Below, in pieces: positions 8,758-17,883 of a stretch of 40,287 bases of DNA. Positions within the stretch are counted from its first letter, which is position 1. Every line of letters begins with the position of its first letter. Under the pieces are notes generated by a model. The model worked only from the letters and a program-made list of their open reading frames with translations, made no database searches and was not told the origin of the DNA. The position numbers and the translations under genes are program-made. The DNA comes from Alphaproteobacteria bacterium (GTDB lineage Bacteria > Pseudomonadota > Alphaproteobacteria > ATCC43930 > CGMCC-115725): contig JASIAN010000006.1 in NCBI GenBank assembly GCA_030042035.1, positions 1-40,287 of the forward strand, written 5' to 3'.

Positions 8758-9534
8758 TCAGTTCTGTTCCAGAAACGGCGTTACCAAGCGAGCCAGCGCG
8801 TCGGGCTGCTCCATATCGACGCAATGCCCGGCATTGGCGACCGTCGCGAAGCGCGCCTCGCGCAATGCGCGCTGGTACGCCTCCCCCGCGCTGTGCGGCA
8901 CGACGCGATCATGTTCGCCCCATACGACGAGCGCCGGCGCCCGCACGCCGCCCAACAGATGCGGCAGGGTCTGGCTGTACATATACGGCTTCCACGCGAT
9001 GCGAAAGCTCATCTCACGGCACAAATCCCAGGCGACCAGCTGGTCGGTCGACACGTCGCCGTAGACCTTCGCAAACGCCGCGGGATCGTGAAAACCGGCC
9101 TTCGCGTAATCGATATAGCTGAGGATCGCCTGGTCCATGATATCGCCGTCGGGCGGCTTCACGCCCATCGCGCCGACCAGCACGAGGCGGTGGAAATCGC
9201 GCGGCGCCAGCGCCGCCATTTCGGCCGCGATCCAGCCGCCGAAGCCGAGCCCGACAAGGCTCGCGCGGTCCGCGCCGAGATCGGCCAGCAGCCACTGGTA
9301 GAGCGCGGCAAGATCGCGCGGATGGCGCAACCAGGCCGGCCGCTCGGGCACGCCGTAGCCGGGGTGGCGCGGCACAATCACGTCGAATTTTTCGGCTAGG
9401 ACGTCGTAGAACGGCAGGCGCTCGAGCGTCCCGATGTCATGGTGCAGCACCAGCACTGGCCGACCGCCGCCGCCGCGCCACACGTGCAACTTGACCTCAC
9501 CGAGCTGGAAATCGTGTTCGCTCCACCCTGCCAT
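8758..9534 (-). CDS. alpha/beta-hydrolase fold protein lacking the nucleophile serine
   Basis: 258 residues from ATG 9532-9534; the frame stays open to a TTG at 9633, but the ATG has AAAGGGCGG upstream. The fold is clear: a first strand LHVWRG, PVLVLHHD, DVIVPRHPGYG, ASLVGLGFGGW, VVWGEHDRVVP, NAGHCVDMEQP. The acid (D209) and histidine (H237) of the triad are kept. The nucleophile elbow reads G-L-G-F-G at 95-99, so the usual Ser is Gly97 (codon GGC). Classic ester hydrolysis is therefore unlikely; it may act as a lyase or cofactor-free oxygenase type, or bind ligands. It is probably co-transcribed with the LLM oxidoreductase. Confidence 0.88.
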   Translation of the reverse strand: MAGWSEHDFQLGEVKLHVWRGGGGRPVLVLHHDIGTLERLPFYDVLAEKFDVIVPRHPGYGVPERPAWLRHPRDLAALYQWLLADLGADRASLVGLGFGGWIAAEMAALAPRDFHRLVLVGAMGVKPPDGDIMDQAILSYIDYAKAGFHDPAAFAKVYGDVSTDQLVAWDLCREMSFRIAWKPYMYSQTLPHLLGGVRAPALVVWGEHDRVVPHSAGEAYQRALREARFATVANAGHCVDMEQPDALARLVTPFLEQN

Positions 9535-9640
9535 CGCGGCCGCCCTTTTGTGAACGCCGTTCAGCGTAAACTGCCGCTGCACCTGCCGGCAATCGCCGAA
9601 TTCGGCATCGCTGGGTTGCGGATCGTAAGCCAATATACCG

Positions 9641-9654
9641 ATAAGCCAGCTTAT
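9641..9654. promoter_or_regulatory. perfect inverted repeat, candidate operator
   Basis: ATAAGC-CA-GCTTAT lies between the divergent hydrolase gene (start 9534) and the selenoprotein gene (start 9733). Its dyad symmetry and position suit binding by a dimeric regulator. No regulator gene is adjacent. The role is inferred only from symmetry and position. Confidence 0.4.
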
Positions 9655-9732
9655 GATCGAGCCGAGCGCGTGCCCACTGACAGACGCGGCCGCACGTGCT
9701 AGACTGGCCTATCTATTAGCTGGAGGACGACA

Positions 9733-9960
9733 ATGAAGGTGCGGATCGAGTGGTGCCGGCCTTGAAACTATGAGCCGCGGGCCCTCCGTGCGAGGGCATT
9801 GTTGGAGGACAAATACGGCGCCGAGGTCGAGTTGGTGCCGGGCACCGGCGGCGTCTTCGAGATCACCGTCGATGGGCAGCTGAGGTTCTCGAAAAAACAG
9901 ACCGGCCGATTTCCGACCGATGACGAGGTTATTGCCGTCGGTGCCGGCACGCCGCCTTAA
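9733..9960 (+). CDS. SelW/Rdx-family selenoprotein, UGA at codon 11 read as selenocysteine
   Basis: 75 residues from ATG 9733, preceded by GGAGG at a 6-nt spacing, to TAA 9958-9960. Codon 11 is TGA (9763-9765). Read through, the N-terminus is MKVRIEWCRPUNYEPRALRA, i.e. a C-x-x-U redox motif directly after the first strand, exactly where SelT/SelW/SelH proteins carry CxxC or CxxU. The rest matches the family: VELVPGTGGVFEITVDG, then FSKKQTGRFP. The reading frame stays intact and family-like for 64 codons after the TGA, which argues against decay. The product is a small thioredoxin-like redox protein of the cytoplasm. The frame is split by the TGA, so ordinary gene callers would miss it. Convergent with parC, 19 bp apart. 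No sel genes lie in the window. Confidence 0.92.
9781..9797 (+). promoter_or_regulatory. candidate bacterial SECIS hairpin
   Basis: GCCCTC (9781-9786) pairs perfectly with GAGGGC (9792-9797) around a CGTGC loop. The stem begins 15 nt after the UGA at 9763-9765 and the loop lies about 21 nt after it. Known bacterial SECIS elements have a short stem at about this distance with a G early in a small loop, which recruits SelB. This one fits, lying inside the coding sequence. Confidence 0.8.
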
Positions 9961-9979
9961 GCGCGATCTTCATCCCTGA

Positions 9980-12214
9980 CTACGGACCGAAGCGGCCGCT
10001 GCGCGGAAAGCCCTGCGGCACGCTGCGGCCGGCCGTGGCGCGGGGGCCGCGCCACGGCGTTGGGTCGGGTTCGGTGCGGGTGCGGCTCTCGCTCTGCCGC
10101 CACGAGAGGCCGTCGGCGAGGCGGAAGGCCTTCGCGTCGGCCAGCCCGCCCATGCGATAGCGCTGCAGGATCACGCCGCGGCCGCGCGCCATTTCCGGGA
10201 TGTCGGCGAGATCGACGACCAGCATGCGGCGGTTGTCGCCGACAAAGGCGGCCGCGTCATCGCCGTCGCCGACCGGCGTGCAGACCGCGGCCTTCGCGCC
10301 CTGGGCCGGGATCAGCACCTGCTTGCCGGTGCGGGTCTGCGCCAAGGCCTCGTCACCAGCGACGAGAAAGCCGCGGCCGTCATCCGACGCGACAAGCAAT
10401 GTTATGCCGGGACGGTGCGGGAAGAGTGCGACCACTTCCGCCTCGTTCGGCAGGTCGATCATCAACCGCAGCGGCTCGCCCTGGCCGCGCCCGCCGGGCA
10501 GCTTGTCGGCGGCGAGCGTATAGAAGCGCCCGTTGGAGCCGAACACGACGAGCCGGTCGGTGGTCTCGGCCGGCACCGCAAAGCCCGGCCCGTCGCCCTC
10601 CTTGTATTTCTGGTCGGCGGCCGCAATGCCGTGCCCGCGGACGGCGCGCAGCCAGCCCTTCTGCGACAACAGCACGGTGATCGGCTCGCGCTCGACCAGG
10701 GCCGCGACCGGGATGTCAACCGGCTCGGGCGCCGCGGCGATCAGCGTGCGGCGCCGGCCCAATGGGGTGTCGGCGCCGAATTCCTGCCGCGTTGCGGCGA
10801 TCTCCCGGGCGAGCGCCTGCCATTGCCGGCGGTCGCTGGCGAGCAGCGCGTCGAGCTGGGCCCACTCTGCGACCAGCTCATCGAGCTCCTTGCGGAGCGC
10901 CAGTTCCTCAAGCCGGCGCAGCGCGCGCAGGCGCATATTGAGGATCGCCTCGATCTGAACGTCGGTTAGGCTCCAGCGCGCGGCCATCTCGGCCTTCGGA
11001 TCGTCCGCCTCGCGGATGATGCGGATCACCTCGTCGAGGTTGACATAGACGATAACAAACCCGCGCAACACCTCCATGCGGCGCGCAACCGACGCGAGCC
11101 GGTGGCGCGACCGGCGCTGCAAGACCTCGCGGCGATGGTCGAGAAAGGCCTGCAGCGCCTCCTTCAAATTCATGACCCGCGGGACGCCGGCGGCATCGAG
11201 AACGTTGAGGTTGAGCGGCACCTTCACTTCCAGCTCGGTCAACCGGAACAATTGCTCCATCAGGACGTCGGCATCGACGTTGCGGTTTTTGGGTTCCAGC
11301 ACGATGCGCATGTCGTCGGCCGACTCGTCGTTCATGTCGGCGAGTAGCGGCAGCTTTTTCTCTTCGAGCAATGCCGCGATCTTTTCGACGAGGCGGCCTT
11401 TCGGCACTTGATACGGTATCTGATCGACGATGATCCGGTAGAGCCCGTGCGACAGCATCTCCTTCTGCCAGCGGGCGCGCAGGCGGAAGCTGCCGCGGCC
11501 CGCCGCATAGGCCTCGGCGATCGCTTCGGGCGGCTCGACAAGGACGCCGCCTGTCGGGAAATCGGGGCCGACGACGTGCGCGACCAGCTCGCCCGTCGGG
11601 CAATCCGGATGGTCGATCAGATGCAACAGCGCCGCGCACAATTCGCCGGCGTTGTGCGGCGGGATCGCGGTCGCCATGCCGACCGCGATGCCGGCGGCAC
11701 CGTTGGCGAGAAGGTTGGGGAAACGCGCCGGCAGCACGACCGGCTCCCGGTCCTCGGCGTCGTAGGTGGCGCGAAAATCGACGGCGTCCTCGGCGAGGCC
11801 TTCGAGCATCGCCTGCGCGACGGCCGAGAGCCGGCTCTCGGTATAGCGCATCGCCGCCGCATTATCGCCGTCGACATTGCCGAAATTCCCCTGGCCGTCG
11901 ATGAGCGGATAGCGCTGCGCGAACTCCTGCGCCAGCCGCACGAGCGCGTCGTAGACCGCAAGCTCGCCGTGCGGATGGAACTTGCCGATCACGTCGCCGA
12001 CCACGCGGGCGCATTTCTTGTAGGCCGAACCCGGATCCATGCGCAGCTCGCGCATCGCGTGCAGGATGCGGCGATGCACCGGTTTGAGGCCATCGCGCAC
12101 ATCGGGCAACGAGCGCGCCATGATCGTCGACAGTGCATAGGACAGATAGCGCTCGCCGAGCGCGTCGCCGAAATCGATGTCGCGGATGTCGCCCGCGACG
12201 GCCGCATCGGACAT
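9980..12214 (-). CDS. parC: DNA topoisomerase IV subunit A
   Basis: 744 residues from ATG 12212-12214; GTG 12221-12223 is an alternative three codons upstream. ParC decatenates daughter chromosomes with ParE. The N-terminal breakage domain contains [20 protein letters not shown], the catalytic Tyr (Y124, in [10 protein letters not shown]) and the GNFGN loop. The C-terminal domain has short beta-pinwheel blades ([20 protein letters not shown]), as in ParC and not the longer GyrA set with a GyrA box. In the quinolone-resistance region the sequence is [14 protein letters not shown]85 replaces the Ser of E. coli S80 and D89 stands for E84. recO ends 18 bp upstream, so mdh-recO-parC run as one block. 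Confidence 0.95.
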   Translation of the reverse strand: MSDAAVAGDIRDIDFGDALGERYLSYALSTIMARSLPDVRDGLKPVHRRILHAMRELRMDPGSAYKKCARVVGDVIGKFHPHGELAVYDALVRLAQEFAQRYPLIDGQGNFGNVDGDNAAAMRYTESRLSAVAQAMLEGLAEDAVDFRATYDAEDREPVVLPARFPNLLANGAAGIAVGMATAIPPHNAGELCAALLHLIDHPDCPTGELVAHVVGPDFPTGGVLVEPPEAIAEAYAAGRGSFRLRARWQKEMLSHGLYRIIVDQIPYQVPKGRLVEKIAALLEEKKLPLLADMNDESADDMRIVLEPKNRNVDADVLMEQLFRLTELEVKVPLNLNVLDAAGVPRVMNLKEALQAFLDHRREVLQRRSRHRLASVARRMEVLRGFVIVYVNLDEVIRIIREADDPKAEMAARWSLTDVQIEAILNMRLRALRRLEELALRKELDELVAEWAQLDALLASDRRQWQALAREIAATRQEFGADTPLGRRRTLIAAAPEPVDIPVAALVEREPITVLLSQKGWLRAVRGHGIAAADQKYKEGDGPGFAVPAETTDRLVVFGSNGRFYTLAADKLPGGRGQGEPLRLMIDLPNEAEVVALFPHRPGITLLVASDDGRGFLVAGDEALAQTRTGKQVLIPAQGAKAAVCTPVGDGDDAAAFVGDNRRMLVVDLADIPEMARGRGVILQRYRMGGLADAKAFRLADGLSWRQSESRTRTEPDPTPWRGPRATAGRSVPQGFPRSGRFGP

Positions 12215-12232
12215 GCGAACCACTTCTTTTTG

Positions 12233-13000
12233 CTAAGATCGGTTTATTATAACGACGCGCCGCCGCATGCGTTCGGCGAACATCTCACGCGCCTCCGGCA
12301 GCCGCCCGCCGTGCGGCTCAAACAGGTGATGCAGCAGGAAATGCCGGGTCATCGCGAGGCCGGCCGCAATATCGGCCGCGTCCGCCGTCGCTTCCCGCCA
12401 CAAAAAGGCCGGCAGCGGCAACAGCTTGTCGCGATAGGCAAGCCCCGCCTCGCGCGCCAGTGCGCGGCCCGAGCGCGGCGAGACATAAGCGAGATCCTCG
12501 TTGCTGCCGGTCGCGGCGCAGCGCCCGAGATCGAGCCCGAAACCAAGCGCCGCCAGCAGGCCGCACTCCCAGAGCACATAGGTCGCGGCCCAGCCGGGCG
12601 CCGAATCGCGCCGCGCCCGATCGTCTGGCCCGGTGAGCGCCGCCACCAGCGCAGCGAAGGATGCGTGCACCTCCGGCTGCGGCTCGCGTTCGGGCAGCGC
12701 CGCAACGAGCAGCGCCGTGGCGGCATTGAGCGCGGCGAGCCGGTCGGGGTCGTCGAGGAGATGTGCAGCATGCGCCTCGACGAGTTCGCACTCGAACGTG
12801 CCCAAATGCTCTGAGAGCCGGCCGCGCCAGGTCGCGGCGACTTCGTTTCCCGGCTGCAGCAGCGCGCGGCGGCGCGGTGATTGCCCACCGCGCACGAGAC
12901 CGGCGTGGCGGCCGTGCTCGCGCGTCAGGAGTTCGGCGATCAGCGCCGCCTCGCCATGCCGGCGCGCCCGCAGCACAAACCCGACGTCACGCCATTCCAT
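12233..13000 (-). CDS. recO: DNA repair protein RecO
   Basis: 255 residues from ATG 12998-13000. RecO helps load RecA onto SSB-coated DNA in the RecFOR pathway. The N-terminal OB fold is seen in MEWRDVGFVLRARRHGEAAL followed by an HGRHAGLVRGG loop; the central part has the family helix with WECGLLAALGFGLDL and a Cys pair around GRCAATG; the end contains MTRHFLLHHLF. Length is normal (about 240-260). It sits 21 bp after mdh and 18 bp before parC on the same strand. Confidence 0.93.
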   Translation of the reverse strand: MEWRDVGFVLRARRHGEAALIAELLTREHGRHAGLVRGGQSPRRRALLQPGNEVAATWRGRLSEHLGTFECELVEAHAAHLLDDPDRLAALNAATALLVAALPEREPQPEVHASFAALVAALTGPDDRARRDSAPGWAATYVLWECGLLAALGFGLDLGRCAATGSNEDLAYVSPRSGRALAREAGLAYRDKLLPLPAFLWREATADAADIAAGLAMTRHFLLHHLFEPHGGRLPEAREMFAERMRRRVVIINRS

Positions 13001-13021
13001 ACGATCGCGCGGGCGCGGCGC

Positions 13022-14110
<1,089 letters not shown>

Positions 14111-14287
14111 TCAACCGGCGCCCCGCCCGCCGATCGCGGCGCGGCGCCGGTCTTCGATCCGTGCGGCTTCCGCCTCGAGGTCTTCGGCGGTGCGCAGGCG
14201 CGAGTCCCAGATGGCGACATTGGCCGTGCATTCGGCAAAGGCGCGATACCAGCCCGCCAGTTCGCGCAGCCGTGCCGGATTGTCCAT
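14111..14287 (-). CDS. 58-residue conserved hypothetical protein
   Basis: Starts at ATG 14285-14287 with AAAGGAC upstream. The sequence runs MDNPARLRELAGWYRAFAE, then AIWDSRLRTAEDLEAEAARIE; it is a single helical hairpin with many charged residues. I recall similar short proteins as common hypotheticals in rhizobia-like genomes, but no function is known. It stands alone between mdh and a gene remnant. Confidence 0.65.
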   Translation of the reverse strand: MDNPARLRELAGWYRAFAECTANVAIWDSRLRTAEDLEAEAARIEDRRRAAIGGRGAG

Positions 14288-14311
14288 CGGTCGTCCTTTC
14301 AACGCATTTTG

Positions 14312-14323
14312 GTAAAGCTTTAC
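14312..14323. promoter_or_regulatory. perfect 12-bp palindrome upstream of small gene
   Basis: GTAAAGCTTTAC lies 25 bp before the start of the 58-residue gene, in an AT-rich patch that also holds a GGTAAAC copy at 14333-14339. It is a candidate operator; nothing else supports a role. Confidence 0.3.
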
Positions 14324-14487
14324 GCATCGCTAGGTAAACAAACGGTTTCAAGTCACCCGCCCGCCACCGCGAGCGCATCGACGCGCTCTATCAGCGGCTG
14401 GCCTGACCCTCCTTGCCATTCGCGATAAGCGGCTTAGGCTGCGCGCCGCGCTCTCTACTGCTGCGGCCGCGACGCGCAGGAGGCGGG

Positions 14488-14619
14488 ATGGACAGCACAG
14501 GGGTGGTCGCTTTCGACACAGGCGGCTCGATCCACGACTGGCACGGCGGCCGCGTCGCGGCGCTCGCCGAATGCGGCGCCCGGCGACATCCTGATGGGGG
14601 CCGAGCGGTCCCGCACTAA
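14488..14619 (+). pseudogene. N-terminal remnant of a HAD-superfamily hydrolase
   Basis: ATG 14488, preceded by GCAGGAGGCGG, opens a 43-residue frame: MDSTGVVAFDTGGSIHDWHG and then GRVAALAECGARR. This looks like the start of a haloacid dehalogenase-like protein (motif I near FDTGG, then D-W-H and the first cap helix). It then loses family resemblance and stops at 14617-14619, just before the GST gene. HAD proteins are over 200 residues, so this is a truncated stub with an intact ribosome-binding site. The family call rests on about 30 residues. Confidence 0.5.
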
Positions 14620-14647
14620 TTCACGAAGCCGAAGAAGGAGTCGCACG

Positions 14648-15343
14648 GTGACGATCACGATGTACGATCTGGCCGGGGAAGAGGCCGAGCGCCGCTTCAG
14701 CCCATTCTGCTGGCGTGTCCGCATGGCGCTGGCGCACAAGGGGCTCGAGGTAGAAACCGTGCCATGGCGCTTCACCGAAAAGGACAAATTGCCTGCGCCC
14801 AATGACGGCCGCGTGCCGGTCATCGTCGACGGCGGCCGGGTCGTGCACGATTCGACCGCGATCGCCGATTATCTCGAACAGCAGTATCCCGACCGGCCCT
14901 CGCTGTTCGGCGGGACGGCCGGCCGCGCATTGACCCGCTTTGTGCAGAACTGGGCCGAGACGGTCGTGCAGGGCGGCCTCATCCGCCTCGTCGTCCTTGA
15001 CATCTGGCGGCATGCGGCGCCGCAGGACCGCGATTATTTCCGCCGCTCGCGCGAGGAGCGGTTTCATGCGCGTCTCGAAGAGGTCGTGCGCGATCGCGAG
15101 GCGCGCCTGCCGCAGTTTCGCGCCAGCCTTGATCCGCTGCGCCGCACCGTCGAACGGCAGAATTTCGTCGCGGGCGATACACCGGCGTGGGCCGATTACG
15201 TCGTCTTCGGCGCCTTTCAGTGGGCCCGTGCGATCAGCGATTTCGAGGTGCTGGCGGCGGACGACCCGGTGCGGGCCTGGCGCGGCCGCATGCTCGACCT
15301 GTTCGGCGGTCTGGCGCGGCGCGCCCCGGCTTACGGGGGCTGA
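14648..15343 (+). CDS. glutathione S-transferase family protein
   Basis: 231 residues from GTG 14648, with AAGGAG at an 8-nt spacing; ATG 14660 is an alternative. The thioredoxin-like N-domain shows SPFCWRVRMALAHKGLEVE (glutathione-site start), then VPVIVDGGRVVHDSTAIADYLE with the conserved cis-Pro (VPV) and the D-S glutathione-binding pair. The C-terminal helical domain has FVAGDTPAWADYVVFGAFQW, the GST N-capping box region. It probably conjugates or reduces small electrophiles with glutathione; the substrate is unknown. The CopD-like gene starts 2 nt after the stop, so they are co-transcribed. Confidence 0.9.
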   Translation: MTITMYDLAGEEAERRFSPFCWRVRMALAHKGLEVETVPWRFTEKDKLPAPNDGRVPVIVDGGRVVHDSTAIADYLEQQYPDRPSLFGGTAGRALTRFVQNWAETVVQGGLIRLVVLDIWRHAAPQDRDYFRRSREERFHARLEEVVRDREARLPQFRASLDPLRRTVERQNFVAGDTPAWADYVVFGAFQWARAISDFEVLAADDPVRAWRGRMLDLFGGLARRAPAYGG

Positions 15344-15345
15344 GG

Positions 15346-15822
15346 GTGGATCAGACCATTGCGATCGCGACCGTCGCGCTGATCGTGCACATCATCGCGG
15401 CGGTCGTTTGGGTCGGCGGCATGTTTTTCGCGCTCCTCGTGCTGCGGCCGGCGACCGGCGCGCTTGATGCCGCACCGCGGCTTGCGCTGTGGGGACGCGT
15501 GCTGGAGCGGTTTTTCGCTTGGGTCATCGCCGCGATCGTGCTGCTCCTCATCAGCGGCTACGGCATGGTGTTCGGCGTGTTCGGCGGGTTTGCCGATATC
15601 GGCCTGCACGTGCAGCTCATGCAGGGCACCGGCATCCTGATGATGCTGCTGTTCTTTCACGTGTATTTTGCACCGTGGCGGCGCTTCAAGGCGGCATCGG
15701 CGCGGCGGGACCATGCCGGGGCGGCACGCCAGCTCAATCAGATTCGCTGGATCGTGATGCTGAACCTGGTGCTCGGCCTGATCACCGTTGCCGTCGGCGG
15801 CAGCGGGCGCTATTGGGGATGA
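15346..15822 (+). CDS. CopD-family / DUF-type integral membrane protein
   Basis: 158 residues from GTG 15346, just 2 nt after the GST stop. Four hydrophobic spans are visible: about residues 5-30 (ALIVHIIAAVVWVGGMFFALL), 50-75 (FAWVIAAIVLLLISGYGMVFG), 85-105 (GTGILMMLLFFHVYF) and 135-152 (IVMLNLVLGLITVAVGG). The H-x-x-x-x-x-W-x-G-G pattern in the first helix is shared by small CopD-like proteins. Function is uncertain; metal or haem binding by the helix His residues is possible. Confidence 0.75.
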   Translation: MDQTIAIATVALIVHIIAAVVWVGGMFFALLVLRPATGALDAAPRLALWGRVLERFFAWVIAAIVLLLISGYGMVFGVFGGFADIGLHVQLMQGTGILMMLLFFHVYFAPWRRFKAASARRDHAGAARQLNQIRWIVMLNLVLGLITVAVGGSGRYWG

Positions 15823-15835
15823 TGCGGCGCCGCTT

Positions 15836-16057
15836 TCAGTTGCGCTGCAGGCTCATCAGTACGATGGCGGCGAGCAGCACGCCCGACGCCTCCATGCCCA
15901 GCGCAATCTGCCCGAACATGACGCTGAGCAAGGTGCAGACGACGGTCGTTGCTCCGATCAGCATCGGCATGGCGGCGATCCAGGGTTGACGTGGGCCGGG
16001 AAGCAGCGGTGTAACGGGAGAGCGGCGGAATCTATTCCCGGGAAAGAAGAGGCCCAT
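15836..16057 (-). CDS. small two-helix membrane protein (uncertain)
   Basis: 73 residues if started at ATG 16055-16057. After a basic segment (NRFRRSPVTPLLPGPRQP) come two hydrophobic stretches, AAMPMLIGATTVVCTLLSVM and MEASGVLLAAIVLMSL. The composition is that of a real small membrane protein. Its start overlaps the start of the divergent gene at 16056 within CATG, so the two cannot both have usual leaders; a start at the later ATG near the first hydrophobic stretch is possible. Coding status is uncertain. Confidence 0.4.
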   Translation of the reverse strand: MGLFFPGNRFRRSPVTPLLPGPRQPWIAAMPMLIGATTVVCTLLSVMFGQIALGMEASGVLLAAIVLMSLQRN

Positions 16058-16460
16058 GCCGGTACTTTTTGTCGCACGCAGCGCGCGGCTGGCGCGCTGG
16101 GCGTCGGATGTCGGGTTCGGCCGGAACATCTACAAGGTCGGCGTCAGCGAGGAGGATCCGAAAGCGCTCGCCGCCCGAGGCTGGGCCGGCGAAGATGATT
16201 GGAAGATCGTGCGCCAAGAAGCGGTCGAGGGGCTGAGCGAGGCCGACGCGATCGAGCGGCTGCTGCGCCGGGAGAAGTCGATCGATCCCAATCTCTATCC
16301 GAAGCTCAAGGGCACGCCGGGCATCTTTCGCGTCGCCGCCGAGCATGTCGAGAACCACATCGTCGTCTCGCGCGCGCTGGCCGGCGCCGGCGACCGCGCC
16401 GAATTGAAGCTGAAACCGGCCGATTTTGCCGCCTATCTGATCCACAACACGCTGCGCTGA
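16056..16460 (+). CDS. conserved hypothetical protein, faint GIY-YIG-like pattern
   Basis: 134 residues from ATG 16056, with GAAGAGG upstream. The protein opens with MPVLFVARSARLARWASD, then NIYKVGVSEEDPKALAARGW and EDDWKIVRQEAV. The order 'strand, YK(V/I)GVS, helix, DDW strand' resembles T5orf172/GIY-YIG proteins, but the Arg and Glu catalytic residues cannot be placed with confidence. The C-terminal half (AEHVENHIVVSRALAGAGD, then LKPADFAAYLIHNTLR) is not recognised. Followed 76 bp later by the AmpG-like permease on the same strand. Confidence 0.75.
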   Translation: MPVLFVARSARLARWASDVGFGRNIYKVGVSEEDPKALAARGWAGEDDWKIVRQEAVEGLSEADAIERLLRREKSIDPNLYPKLKGTPGIFRVAAEHVENHIVVSRALAGAGDRAELKLKPADFAAYLIHNTLR

Positions 16461-16536
16461 TGATGGCGCTACTCTCTGCACCATTGGTCGACGGCTCCGT
16501 CGGGCGGGAGGTCGTGGACGTGTTGAAGACCGTGCC

Positions 16537-17883
16537 ATGAAGGCGACGGACGCGCGCATCACGCCGCCGATCCGCCGTTTCTTCTCGGACAAAAGCTGGC
16601 TCGCCGCGCTGCGGGTGTATCGCCAGCCACGGCTCGTCGCGATCCTGCTGATGGGGTTTTCCAGCGGATTGCCGCTGGCGTTGACCTTCGGCACGCTGTC
16701 CTACCGGCTGGCCGAAGACGGCGTGTCGCTGGCCGCGATCGGCGCCTTTGGCCTTGTGCGCACGTCCTACAGTCTCAAATTCCTGTGGGCGCCGCTGCTC
16801 GACCGGCTGGCCGTGCCGCTATTGACGCGGCGGCTCGGACGGCGCCGCAGCTGGGCGCTGACGATCCAGCTGCTGCTCGCAGCGGCGATCGCCGTGCTCG
16901 GCCTGACGAACCCGCGGCATGATGCGGCGGCGACGGCGCTCGCGGCGGTCGTCGTCGCGTTTTTGTCGGCGAGCCAGGACATCGTTATCGACGCCTACCG
17001 CATCGAGCTCTTGCTGCCCGAGGAGCAGGGCGCCGGCGCGGCGGCGACGCAATGGGGCTACCGCTTCGGCATGCTGGCCTCCGGCGCCGGCGCGCTCTAT
17101 GCGGCAAGCTTCGGCGGCTGGCGGTTGTCATATCTGCTGATGGCCGCGTTGATGGCGGTCGGTATGGCGACCGTGTGGTTGACGCCGGAGCCCGAGGGCG
17201 TCGCCCTGCCGCCGTCGCCCGGCGAGAGCACCGCCGAGCGCGTCCGCGTGTGGCTCCGCCGGGCCGTCGTTGCGCCGTTCCGCGATCTCGCGGCGCGCAA
17301 CGGCGGCGTGCAGTTCCTCGCGATCCTTGTGTTCATCGTGCTCTACAAATTCGGCGACGCGCTGGCCGGCTCGATGGCCAACCCGCTCTATGTCTTCCTG
17401 CATTTCACCAAGGTCGAAGTGGCGACGATCTCGAAGGTCTACGGTGTCGTCGCGACACTGGCCGGCGTCGCGCTCGGCGGCGTGTTCTGCGCGCGGTTCG
17501 GCGTCTTCCGCGCGCTGTTGGCGTGCGGCGCGCTGCAGGCGGCGTCAAACCTGATGTATGCGGTTCAGGTGTGGGCGGGCCACAGCGTCGCGATGCTGGC
17601 GGTGACGATCGGCGGCGAGAACCTGACCGGCGGCATGGCCTCGGCCGCCTTTGTCGCCTACCTGTCGAACCTGTGCAATCGCGACTTTACCGCGACGCAG
17701 TATGCGCTGATGTCGTCCTTGGCGACGGTCGGCCTCAACGTCCTCGCGGCATCGGGCGGCGCGCTCGCCGAGGCTATCGGCTGGACCCGGTTTTTTGTGC
17801 TCAGCACGCTGTTCTGCCTGCCGAGCCTCGCGCTTCTCTGCTGGATCATGCGGCGGCCGACATACGCCGTGGTTCAACCATAG
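16537..17883 (+). CDS. AmpG-like MFS permease
   Basis: 448 residues from ATG 16537. Twelve or so hydrophobic helices are visible. The N-terminal part is characteristic of AmpG: RLVAILLMGFSSGLPLALTF, FGLVRTSYSLKFLWAPLLD, RRLGRRRSW, then LSASQDIVIDAYRIE and LYKFGDALAGSMANPL in the second half. AmpG imports anhydro-muropeptides from the periplasm for cell-wall recycling; close relatives also carry acetyl-CoA-like or siderophore substrates, so the substrate is inferred. The last 10 bp overlap the end of the convergent YgjP-type gene. Confidence 0.9.
   Translation: MKATDARITPPIRRFFSDKSWLAALRVYRQPRLVAILLMGFSSGLPLALTFGTLSYRLAEDGVSLAAIGAFGLVRTSYSLKFLWAPLLDRLAVPLLTRRLGRRRSWALTIQLLLAAAIAVLGLTNPRHDAAATALAAVVVAFLSASQDIVIDAYRIELLLPEEQGAGAAATQWGYRFGMLASGAGALYAASFGGWRLSYLLMAALMAVGMATVWLTPEPEGVALPPSPGESTAERVRVWLRRAVVAPFRDLAARNGGVQFLAILVFIVLYKFGDALAGSMANPLYVFLHFTKVEVATISKVYGVVATLAGVALGGVFCARFGVFRALLACGALQAASNLMYAVQVWAGHSVAMLAVTIGGENLTGGMASAAFVAYLSNLCNRDFTATQYALMSSLATVGLNVLAASGGALAEAIGWTRFFVLSTLFCLPSLALLCWIMRRPTYAVVQP

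Noticed and set aside
7534-9399. 621-codon open frame on the plus strand
   Set aside because: It is antisense to the LLM oxidoreductase and the alpha/beta-hydrolase, both clearly real. The translation is rich in Arg, Asp and His and matches no family.
9733-9960. Reading the SelW-like frame as a pseudogene with a nonsense mutation
   Set aside because: The TGA is exactly at the redox Sec/Cys position, the frame after it is intact, a well-placed hairpin follows, and the ribosome-binding site is intact. A random stop would not be expected at that one codon.
11408-12814. 468-codon open frame antisense to parC and recO
   Set aside because: parC and recO are certain, and this translation has no recognisable domain.
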